Positions 22,962-29,300 of a stretch of 29,300 nt of DNA are shown piece by piece. The stretch is taken from contig JBBPIM010000025.1 of NCBI GenBank assembly GCA_038040325.1, positions 1-29,300 on the forward strand, read 5' to 3'. This DNA comes from Mayfieldus profundus (lineage in GTDB: Bacteria; Actinomycetota; Thermoleophilia; Solirubrobacterales; 70-9). The notes under the pieces are model-generated. The model did no database searches and was not told the origin of the DNA. It saw only the letters and a list, made by a program, of their open reading frames with translations. A program made the position numbers and the translations under genes. Position 1 is the stretch's first letter; each line of letters opens with the position of its first letter.

Positions 22962-24689
22962 GAACGTGAAGGCGTAGCCCGAGATCCCGGGCGCGAAATC
23001 GAGGATCAGCGTGTGGCGTTCAACCCGGGGCAGGTCGACGAGCCGGTAGAGCCGCTGCTCGGCGATCGTGGCGGTGCCGGCGTGCACGTCCTCGCCCGCC
23101 AGGCGGTCGGGGATCGGGCTGCCGTCAAGCAGGACCCGGAGCGGGCGGGGGCCCTGCGGCGAGCCGAGCACCAGGAACACCCGTCTGGCGCCGAAGTTGA
23201 GGTGCAGGCTCGAGCCGGCGGCGGCGGTCGCCGAGTCCGCGGCGATGCGCCAGCGCCCTTGGTAGGCCATGTGGTCCGGAGGAGGTTGCGCCCCGGCGGA
23301 CCACCGGTAGGTGCCGAGGCCGGGCACGAGAGGCCCGTTGACCACGGTCTCGGCGCGGGCCCCTCCCAGGTAGCTCTCGGGTGTGGTCAATGTTCGCGAC
23401 GGCGCCTCGCCGCGCACCCTGGTCTCGCCGCCGAGGTTGTGGCCGCCGCGCTCGGCGAGCAGCGAGCGGATCGCCCGCTCGGTGGTCCCGTAGCGGCCCT
23501 CGCCGAAGTGGACGAAGCGGACGCGCCCCTCGGCGTCGATCAGGTACTTGGCGGGCCAGTACTGGTTGGCGTAGGCGTTCCAGGTGCCGTAGTCGTTGTC
23601 CTGGACGACCGGGTAGGTGAGTCCGTTGGAATCGATCGCCGCCTCGACGTTGCCGGGGTCCTTCTCGAATGGGAACTCGGGAGTGTGCACCCCGACAACC
23701 ACCAATCCGTCGTCCCGGTATCGCTCATACCAAGCCTCCACATGCGGCAGCGTGCGCAGGCAATTGATGCAGGTGTAGGTCCAGAAATCGATCAGCACCA
23801 CCTTGCCGCGCAGCCCCGGGATCGAGAGGGGCTCGCCGTTCGGAGTGTTGAACCAGCGCCCGGTGTCGCGGAAGTCCGGCGCCCGCCCCAGGACCGGGAG
23901 GCTGCGGCCGGCCTCGGCCTCGCGCTCACCCCCCGCCTCCCGGGTGGAGCTTCCCCGCAGCGAAGCGAGGTCGTCGGAAACCGCCCCGCTCTCCTCGATC
24001 GACTGGGTGGGGTTGAAGACCGCGGCCGGGGCATTGCGGGCAAGCCAGCTGTTGAACTCGATGTCGTAATCGCCGAACAGGAGCGCGGCGGTGACCACCA
24101 TCAGCGCCCCCATCGCGCGATTGACGCGGCACCTGACCGGGGCCAGCCGATCGGCGACCCGGCGGCCGCCGAGCAGGATCGCGTAGATGACCGCAGCGGA
24201 GCCGAGGCCGTAGGCCAGAGCCACGATCAGCTTGTCGGCGGTGAATGGCTGCGCGGCCGAGACCGTGATAACGCCGGCGAGGATCGGCCCGGCACAGGGC
24301 GCGTAGATCAGGCCGAGGCTGGCGCCGAGCATCAGGCCCCCGGCAAAGCCGTCGCCCCCCGACGGGGCGCGGCTGCCGACTAGCCGGCTGGCAAATGCCT
24401 CGACCCGGTCCGAGAGCGGCGGCACCAGCAGCATCACTCCGAACCCGGCCAGCACGACGATCGCGATGTTGCGAAGCAGGTCGTCCGGAAGTCCGAGCGC
24501 GTCGATCACATAGACCAAGGCGACGGTCGCAAAGGTGAAGGAGAGCGCCAACCCCGTGGCCACCCCGAGCGGGCGGCGGCGCCCGCCGGTCACGCCGACG
24601 GAAAGCACGGCGGGCAGGACCGGCAGCACGCAGGGTGAGAGCGCCGTGCCAGCGCCCGCGATCAGCGCGAAGAGGATCAGCAGGGTCAC
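22956..24689 (-). CDS. DipZ-like fusion: CcdA membrane domain + thioredoxin-like domain + C-terminal beta domain
   Basis: 577 residues from GTG 24687-24689. Residues 1-~205 are a six-helix CcdA/DsbD-type electron carrier with the reactive cysteines C20 (ALSPCVLP) and C132 (YAPCAGP). After a linker, residues ~262-415 are a TlpA/AhpC-like thioredoxin domain with C307-I-N-C310 (WTYTCINCLRTL). The last ~150 residues (LTTPESYLGG...YAFTFG) are a beta-rich, carbohydrate-binding-like domain as in mycobacterial DipZ (Rv2874, recalled). It moves reducing power across the membrane to extracytoplasmic thiols, for cytochrome c maturation or repair of exported proteins. Such clients could include the Cys-paired exported protein at 5604-8258. 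Third gene of the cyclase-antiporter run, 32 bp after the antiporter stop. Confidence 0.92.
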   Translation of the reverse strand: MTLLILFALIAGAGTALSPCVLPVLPAVLSVGVTGGRRRPLGVATGLALSFTFATVALVYVIDALGLPDDLLRNIAIVVLAGFGVMLLVPPLSDRVEAFASRLVGSRAPSGGDGFAGGLMLGASLGLIYAPCAGPILAGVITVSAAQPFTADKLIVALAYGLGSAAVIYAILLGGRRVADRLAPVRCRVNRAMGALMVVTAALLFGDYDIEFNSWLARNAPAAVFNPTQSIEESGAVSDDLASLRGSSTREAGGEREAEAGRSLPVLGRAPDFRDTGRWFNTPNGEPLSIPGLRGKVVLIDFWTYTCINCLRTLPHVEAWYERYRDDGLVVVGVHTPEFPFEKDPGNVEAAIDSNGLTYPVVQDNDYGTWNAYANQYWPAKYLIDAEGRVRFVHFGEGRYGTTERAIRSLLAERGGHNLGGETRVRGEAPSRTLTTPESYLGGARAETVVNGPLVPGLGTYRWSAGAQPPPDHMAYQGRWRIAADSATAAAGSSLHLNFGARRVFLVLGSPQGPRPLRVLLDGSPIPDRLAGEDVHAGTATIAEQRLYRLVDLPRVERHTLILDFAPGISGYAFTFG

Positions 24690-24721
24690 GCTTGTACTGA
24701 GTCTCTACGAGCCGGCGCCCG

Positions 24722-25882
24722 TTACGGCTCAGCGTCGCGCAGCAGCTTGAACGCCACCGCGGGGAAGGCAACGACCGAGATCAGCCCCGCCCCTACCAGG
24801 GCGGTCGCGGTGGCGGGCACCATGATTCCCAAATCGAGGCCGATCTGGGTGGCGACGACGACGAACGAGAACGAAGTCGCCTGAAGCAGGCCCGCGGCCA
24901 AGGCAGCCGGCCTTCCCATCGTGCGACTGTAGATCAGCGCCGGCATCACGTGCACGGCGAGCAGCGCGACCACGAACAGCGGCAGGCGGATCACGCCGCC
25001 GATCGTCGCGAAAAGCTCGTCGAGCTGGAAGTCGATGCCGCTGGCGACGAAGAAGAACGGCACGAAGATGCCGAGGGCGACCGCCTCGCGCTTCTGGTCG
25101 AGGGTCTCGTCGCGCTCCTCGGTTATGCCCCGGATCACGCCGACCGTGAAGGCGGCGAGGATCGTTTCCAGCCCCAACTCGCTGGCGATTCCGACCACGA
25201 TCGCGATCAGCGCAAGGTCGGCGCGTGTCTGGATCTGGGCGCTCGATTCCCGCAGCCGCTCCAGGGCCTTGGTCAGCTGGGTGCTGCGGCTGCTCTGGGT
25301 GACGGCGACGTAGACGACGATCGCCAGCAGCACGAAGGCACTGAGGTGCAGCAACTCGGTCTCCGGGCCGGTGCGGTCGGCGGAGTAGAAGAATGAGAGC
25401 AGGATCACCGCTCCGAACTCGGCGATCGCGGCGGTGGCGATCACCTGTTGCCCGAATGGCGTGTCGACCTGGCGCTCGTCGCGCAGCGGAACGATGATCA
25501 CGCTGAGCGAGGTGGCCACCAGGATCACCGCGACGAGCAGCGGGGTCTTGATCAGATCGACGCTGTGCAGGGCCGCCGCCAGCCCCGCGGCGATCAGAAA
25601 GCCCAGCGCGAAGACCGCCAGCGCGCGCTCCAGCAGCGCCCCCCGCAACTTGTCGACCTGGATCTCGCGCCCGGCGAGGAACAGCAGCGCCGCCAGGCCG
25701 ATCTGCGAGAACAGCTCCACCGACTCCGACGTGTGTGCGATGTCGAGGACCTGCGGGCCGACGATGATCCCGAGCACCAGCTCCAGCACGATCGCGGGCA
25801 CGAATATCCCGGGCATCAGCTCGCGCAGGACGGGCGCCGTGAAGGCGATCACCGCTACCACGACGAAGCTGAAGTCGAGCAC
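24722..25882 (-). CDS. Kef/CPA2-type cation:proton antiporter, membrane subunit only
   Basis: 386 residues, almost entirely hydrophobic, with about 11-12 membrane helices. Family marks are VLGIIVGPQVLD (~37-47), LLFLAGREIQVDKLRG (~67-81) and a C-terminal helix bundle (PTTTALVG-like segment ATATALVGAGLISVV). There is no C-terminal RCK/TrkA-N nucleotide-binding domain. In the helix that in KefC carries the ion-binding FQDIAV, this protein reads AEFGAV (E155, F156), so the canonical Asp is replaced and Glu sits one residue earlier. It should exchange K+ or Na+ for H+ across the membrane. The GTG start abuts the TAG stop of the cyclase gene (TAGGTG), implying co-transcription and coupled translation. 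Confidence 0.9.
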   Translation of the reverse strand: MLDFSFVVVAVIAFTAPVLRELMPGIFVPAIVLELVLGIIVGPQVLDIAHTSESVELFSQIGLAALLFLAGREIQVDKLRGALLERALAVFALGFLIAAGLAAALHSVDLIKTPLLVAVILVATSLSVIIVPLRDERQVDTPFGQQVIATAAIAEFGAVILLSFFYSADRTGPETELLHLSAFVLLAIVVYVAVTQSSRSTQLTKALERLRESSAQIQTRADLALIAIVVGIASELGLETILAAFTVGVIRGITEERDETLDQKREAVALGIFVPFFFVASGIDFQLDELFATIGGVIRLPLFVVALLAVHVMPALIYSRTMGRPAALAAGLLQATSFSFVVVATQIGLDLGIMVPATATALVGAGLISVVAFPAVAFKLLRDAEP

Positions 25883-27010
25883 CTAGCCTCCCGAGTCCTT
25901 CGGCTCTCTCCGGACCCGGAACAGTTCCACGCGCCCCTCGACCCCCTTCAGGGGCCGCTCGCCGGCGAAGGAATAGTGAAACGCCCCGCCGGCCGCACGC
26001 GTCGCCTCCTCGCTGGCCAGCACGCTGCCCGGCCTGGCGACCCCGGTGATGCGGCTGGCGAGGTTGACCGGGCGCCCGTAGTAGTCCCCGCCCTGGCCCA
26101 GCGCGGGCCCGTGGGCGACGCCGGCGCGCAGCTGCGGGAACTCCTCCCCCTCCTCGTCGGCGGCTTTGACCAACCGCAGCGCGGCATCAAGCAGCGGCTC
26201 GGGCTCGGTTGAGACCAGCATCGCCGCGTCGCCGATCAGCTTCACGAGCTGCACCGGCGGCTCCGCCACGGCGGAGGCCATCTCCTCGAGGCGCCCGGCG
26301 ACCAGTCCCAGCTCCTCGATCGCGATCTCCTCGCCGAGCTTGGTGAAGCCGACCATGTCGGCGAAGCACACCGCCACGTCGTTTGCGCCGCCGACTTCGC
26401 CTGTTGCGAGGTCGGCCTGGGCGATCACGTCGCGCCGGACCTGCTCCAGGAGGTGCTTCTGCATCGAGTAGGCGAGCGTGGGACCTACCAGCGGCATCGT
26501 TGCCTGCGCCGCAGCGGCAAGTCGCAATGCCAGGTCGCGCTCGTTGTCTCCGGGATGAATCAGGGTCCTCACGATCAGCTCGCGGTTCGCCTGCGCGACT
26601 CGCGCCGTCGCCATCCCGATCGTGCGGGCAACCTGCAGCATGCCCTTCTCGGGCAAGCCGACCTCGCGGAAGGCCTTGACGCGCTTTGCCGCCTCCAGGT
26701 CCGCGTCGCCCAGCTCCCTGGAGTCGGGGTCCGGGTTGCGGATGCCGAGCGCAGCCTGGAAGCGCTCCAGCGTGGCCAGCGGCAGCTCGGTGCGCTCGGC
26801 GATCTCGCGCGCGGTGTATTTGGGCGCACCGCCCCCCAGCGCGCGCTCCACCGGGAGCAGTGCCAGCCGGCCCGCGGCGGCCGCCTCGTGCAGCTCCTCC
26901 AGCGGCACCCCCTCGTCCTCGAGCTCGCGCAACAGCGCGAGACGCGCCTCGCGCGCCTCGCCGTCGAGCCCCTCCAGCAGGCCCTCAGCCTCGAAGTCGA
27001 TCTCCGGCAC
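25883..27010 (-). CDS. Class III adenylyl cyclase with N-terminal autoinhibitory domain (Rv1264 type, putative pH sensor)
   Basis: 375 residues from GTG 27008-27010. Residues ~1-200 are an all-helical regulatory domain (KYTAREIAERTELPLATLERFQ, VGLPEKGMLQVART, LIHPGDNERDLALRL, VGPTLAYSMQKHLLEQ). It matches, by memory, the pH-responsive N-terminus of mycobacterial Rv1264 block for block. Residues ~208-370 are the catalytic domain with every catalytic residue present: metal ligands D218 (FADMVGFTKLGEE) and D261 (LIGDAAML), adenine-selecting K257 and D309, and transition-state N316 and R320 (PVNLASRITG). It forms cAMP from ATP as a homodimer. The pairing with an antiporter directly downstream suggests a pH-linked response. 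AAGAAT lies 6 nt before the GTG. Confidence 0.93.
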   Translation of the reverse strand: MPEIDFEAEGLLEGLDGEAREARLALLRELEDEGVPLEELHEAAAAGRLALLPVERALGGGAPKYTAREIAERTELPLATLERFQAALGIRNPDPDSRELGDADLEAAKRVKAFREVGLPEKGMLQVARTIGMATARVAQANRELIVRTLIHPGDNERDLALRLAAAAQATMPLVGPTLAYSMQKHLLEQVRRDVIAQADLATGEVGGANDVAVCFADMVGFTKLGEEIAIEELGLVAGRLEEMASAVAEPPVQLVKLIGDAAMLVSTEPEPLLDAALRLVKAADEEGEEFPQLRAGVAHGPALGQGGDYYGRPVNLASRITGVARPGSVLASEEATRAAGGAFHYSFAGERPLKGVEGRVELFRVRREPKDSGG

Positions 27011-27016
27011 GGACCG

Positions 27017-27023
27017 ATTCTTA
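27017..27023 (-). promoter_or_regulatory. Putative -10 (TAAGAAT) of the cyclase-antiporter-DipZ operon
   Basis: On the minus strand GTTAAGAAT is followed by 6 nt (CGGTCC) and GTG. The AT-rich patch stands out from the surroundings; no Shine-Dalgarno. Confidence 0.45.
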
Positions 27024-27059
27024 ACGACAGCTAGAACAATTGCGGCGCCTGCCGCGCCC

Positions 27060-27065
27060 TAGAAT
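27060..27065 (+). promoter_or_regulatory. Putative -10 hexamer TAGAAT, leaderless Lon-domain gene
   Basis: TAGAAT, 7 nt (CGATCGC), ATG at 27073. Same hexamer as the mutase large subunit. The divergent cyclase promoter is about 40 bp away. Confidence 0.55.
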
Positions 27066-27072
27066 CGATCGC

Positions 27073-27687
27073 ATGCCGTTGCAGCTTCCGATCTTCGAGC
27101 TGCCGCTGGTGCTGCTGCCGGGGGAGCAGGTCCCGCTGCACATCTTCGAGGAGCGCTACAAACGGATGATCGGCCAGGCGCTGGACAGGGGTGAGCCGTT
27201 CGGCATAGTGCTGCGCGACGCCGACGGCGCCCGACCGATCGGCTGCACCGCCCACGTCACCGAGGTGCTGGAGCGCTTCGCCGACGGACGGCTCAACATC
27301 GTCATCACCGGGGACGGCCCATTCCGTGTGCTCGACCGCTTCGGCGATCCGGAGGAGCCCGCCGCCGAGGTGGAGATGCTCGACCCCGGCACGGGCGGGG
27401 ACGACGCCGAGGCGCGGGAGGCGGCGCGGGAGGCGTTCCGCGACCTCGCCGAGCGCGCGAGCGGCGAGCGGCCCGAGGCCGAAGCGATCGCCATCGAGAG
27501 CGCCTACGGACTGGCATCCCGGGTCGAGCTGCCCGCCGAGACCAAGCAGGAGCTGCTGGAGCTGCGCGACGAGGATGAGCGGATGCGGCTGCTGGCCCGG
27601 GTGCTCGTCACCCTGCAGCAGGCGCTCGACCAAGCAGAGGACATCGCCGAGCGGGCGCAGTCCAACGGCAAGGTCAGGATCGGCTAG
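27073..27687 (+). CDS. Stand-alone Lon N-terminal (substrate-binding) domain protein
   Basis: 204 residues from ATG 27073 (MPLQLPIFELPLVLLPGEQ). This is the opening typical of the Lon LAN domain: P-I-F-E-L-P-L-V-L-L-P-G, then PLHIFEERYKRMI and a beta-rich body (GIVLRDADG, GCTAHVTEVLERFADGRLNIVITG). A C-terminal helical part (KQELLELRDEDERMRLLARVLVTLQQAL) follows. There is no ATPase or protease domain. Such proteins are widespread in bacteria but of unknown function; substrate recognition or adaptor roles are inferred from the domain. The gene shares the CTAG at its stop with the converging gamma-glutamyltransferase gene, so both stop codons (TAG on each strand) overlap. Confidence 0.9.
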   Translation: MPLQLPIFELPLVLLPGEQVPLHIFEERYKRMIGQALDRGEPFGIVLRDADGARPIGCTAHVTEVLERFADGRLNIVITGDGPFRVLDRFGDPEEPAAEVEMLDPGTGGDDAEAREAAREAFRDLAERASGERPEAEAIAIESAYGLASRVELPAETKQELLELRDEDERMRLLARVLVTLQQALDQAEDIAERAQSNGKVRIG

Positions 27688-29228
27688 ATCACCACCACGG
27701 CCCCGCCGCGGCGCGGGTCTCCGCCGCCCTGCAGGGCGCCGCTGGCGGGATCGCGAGCGACCGCGTGGACGCCGCCGAAGTAGAGGTTGCGCCGCTTCCA
27801 GCGCGCGACCTTCAGGCCCTTCTCCTCGAGTCGCGCAAGCGCCGCCTCGTCGAGGCCGGGCTCGGCCTGGACGATCCCATCCTCGAAATGCGCCCGCGGC
27901 GCCTGCACCGCGTCGGACACCGGCATCTCGTCGGCAACTATCCGCAGGATCGTCTGCAGGATCGCCGAGCGGATCCGGTTCGATCCTCCGCTGCCCAGGC
28001 CGGCGATCACCTGACCGTCGCGGATCACGACCGTGGGAGCCATCATCGAGGGCATGCGACGCCCGGCCGGCGTGCGATGGAACCCGAACGGGTTGAGATC
28101 CTGCTCGCCGAGCATGTTGTTGACGTGGACCCCGGTGCCCGGCACCACCAGACCCGAGCCGGTGCCGTTCGAGCAGGTCACAGACGCGCACATCCCCTCC
28201 GAGTCCATCACCGACAGGTGTGTGGTCGATCCGACCACATCGCCCGGCTCCGGCCCATCCCCGCCGAGCGACTCGCGCAGGCGCGCGGCCACCTCGGCGA
28301 GCCGCTCGGGGTCGAGGAACATCGCCAGGAAGTCCTCCTCGTACAGCCCCTCCTGGAAACGCTCGTCGCGGCTCTCCTGAGCAACCCGCATCACCGCCAC
28401 GGTCTCCTCCACCCCGCAGGAGCCGAGGCGCTCCAGGAGCTCCAGGCAGAGCGCGATCAGGATCCCGCCGGAGGAGGGGGGCGGATTGGTGAGGACCTCG
28501 GCGCCGCGAAACGACGCCCAGGCAGGGCGGCGCTCGACCGCCTGGTAGGCGGACATGTCCTCGCGCGAGAGCGTCCCCCCCAGCTCGGCGATGTGGTCGG
28601 CCATCGCCGTTCCCACCTCGCCCGAGTAGAAGGGATCCGGGCCCTCGGCGCCGTACAGGTCCAGAGCCTCGGCCAGCTCCCGGAAACGGAATGTCTCCCC
28701 CTCCTTCAGAGCCCGGCCATTTGGCGCGTACAGCCGCCGGCACTCCTCATAGTGGGTCAGGATCGGCTCGAGCAGCCGGTGGATGTAGGCCTGCTGGGCG
28801 TTGAGCGGCGCGCCGTCCCAGGCAAGCTCCCGGCCGGCCCTGACCAGGTCCGAGAGCGGCGCGGAGCCGAAGCGCTGAAGAGCGTGGGCGAGGCCGGCCG
28901 GCGTGCCCGGAACGCCGCATGACGCGGCGCCGACGTTGAATACCTGGGGCGTCTCGTCGAAGAGGATCTCGATCGGGACCAGCTCGGAGCGGCGCTCGGT
29001 CCCCCCCAGTCCCGGGGCCTGAACGAAGAAGTCCACGAGCGTGGGCTGCTCGGAGGCGCTGTGGACGAGCATGAAACCGCCGGCCCCGAGGCCGGTCAAC
29101 GGGCTCTCGACGGCGAAGGAAGCGAGCACCGCGGCGACGGCGGCATCGACGGCGTTGCCGCCCTCGCGCAGAACGTCGGCGCCCGCCTTCGCCGTGAGCG
29201 GATGCCCGGCGGCGACTACGCCTCTCAT
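27684..29228 (-). CDS. Gamma-glutamyltransferase (Ntn-hydrolase)
   Basis: 514 residues from ATG 29226-29228 (MRGVVAAGHPLTAKAG). Family blocks: VLREGGNAVDAAVAA, GLGAGGFMLVH, GVPGTPAGL, PPPSSGGILIALCLELLE, the autocleavage site GSTTHLSVMDSEG with nucleophile T335, GSGLVVPGTGVHVNNML and LGSGGSNRI. Cleavage before T335 would give large (~334) and small (~180) subunits. It transfers or hydrolyses gamma-glutamyl groups. There is no signal peptide, unlike the classical periplasmic GGTs, so it may act in the cytoplasm on another gamma-glutamyl compound. Its start lies 14 bp after the stop of a same-strand gene at the right edge, and it meets the Lon-domain gene stop-to-stop. Confidence 0.93.
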   Translation of the reverse strand: MRGVVAAGHPLTAKAGADVLREGGNAVDAAVAAVLASFAVESPLTGLGAGGFMLVHSASEQPTLVDFFVQAPGLGGTERRSELVPIEILFDETPQVFNVGAASCGVPGTPAGLAHALQRFGSAPLSDLVRAGRELAWDGAPLNAQQAYIHRLLEPILTHYEECRRLYAPNGRALKEGETFRFRELAEALDLYGAEGPDPFYSGEVGTAMADHIAELGGTLSREDMSAYQAVERRPAWASFRGAEVLTNPPPSSGGILIALCLELLERLGSCGVEETVAVMRVAQESRDERFQEGLYEEDFLAMFLDPERLAEVAARLRESLGGDGPEPGDVVGSTTHLSVMDSEGMCASVTCSNGTGSGLVVPGTGVHVNNMLGEQDLNPFGFHRTPAGRRMPSMMAPTVVIRDGQVIAGLGSGGSNRIRSAILQTILRIVADEMPVSDAVQAPRAHFEDGIVQAEPGLDEAALARLEEKGLKVARWKRRNLYFGGVHAVARDPASGALQGGGDPRRGGAVVVI

Positions 29229-29242
29229 GGCCGGAGGGGCGG

Positions 29243-29300
29243 CTAGCCCGGCAGGAACTCGGGGACCTCGATGCCGAGGTCCGTGGACCTGCTCGTGCCC
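29243..29300 (-). CDS. C-terminal end of an upstream gene (truncated by window edge)
   Basis: On the minus strand the last 18 codons read GTSRSTDLGIEVPEFLPG and end in TAG, 14 nt before the gamma-glutamyltransferase ATG. The sequence is peptide-like (DLGIEVPEFLPG) whereas the other two minus-strand frames are Arg/Pro-rich. Too short to identify; it would be the preceding gene of the same operon. Confidence 0.4.
   Translation of the reverse strand, partial: GTSRSTDLGIEVPEFLPG

Overview
This is 29.3 kb of very GC-rich, gene-dense bacterial DNA with an actinobacterial flavour. It has abundant GTG/TTG starts, many 4-8 bp gene overlaps, and close matches (recalled, not searched) to mycobacterial proteins: an Rv1264-type adenylyl cyclase, a DipZ-type CcdA/thioredoxin fusion and an Rv3030-Rv3032-type polysaccharide operon. 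I guess class Thermoleophilia (Solirubrobacterales or relatives), because of the secreted proteins with paired-Cys C-terminal repeats. That placement is inference. I see no rRNA, tRNA, CRISPR array, transposase or prophage gene.

Layout. (1) 1-5544: acyl-CoA/propionate metabolism. It holds the start of etfB with a TetR-like palindrome, then the two separately encoded parts of a B12-dependent methylmalonyl-CoA mutase, split by a large exported propeller-phosphoesterase gene. (2) 5604-9107: a large exported multidomain protein and a HAD-IB phosphatase. (3) 9287-15809: thiolase, leucyl aminopeptidase, a small SCP2-like protein coupled to a GMC oxidoreductase, and a divergent acyl-CoA dehydrogenase. 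(4) 15810-17872: intergenic repeats, a small orphan gene, a PRC-barrel protein coupled to MeaB (the mutase chaperone), and a 149-nt element with strong RNA-like folding potential. (5) 17873-22946: hexapeptide acyltransferase, GT4 glycosyltransferase, GH57 (DUF1957) glucan branching enzyme and two SAM methyltransferases. Together these look like an intracellular (methyl)glucose-polysaccharide pathway. (6) 22956-27010: a tight operon of pH-sensor-type adenylyl cyclase, Kef-type antiporter and DipZ-like thiol-redox protein. (7) 27073-29300: Lon-N-domain protein, gamma-glutamyltransferase and the tail of one more gene.

How they fit together. ETF, acyl-CoA dehydrogenase, thiolase, methylmalonyl-CoA mutase and MeaB form a fatty-acid / odd-chain or branched-chain degradation set scattered over 17 kb. 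The methylated-polysaccharide-like cluster is a plausible partner, because the mycobacterial products bind acyl-CoAs. The cyclase-antiporter pair suggests coupling between intracellular pH, cAMP and cation/proton exchange.

At the DNA level two patterns recur. Many genes carry a -10-like TANNNT hexamer 6-11 nt before the start codon with no Shine-Dalgarno sequence, suggesting widespread leaderless transcription. A family of small GC-rich intergenic repeats, centred on TCAGGCG(G/C)CGAAG, lies in several gene-to-gene gaps.
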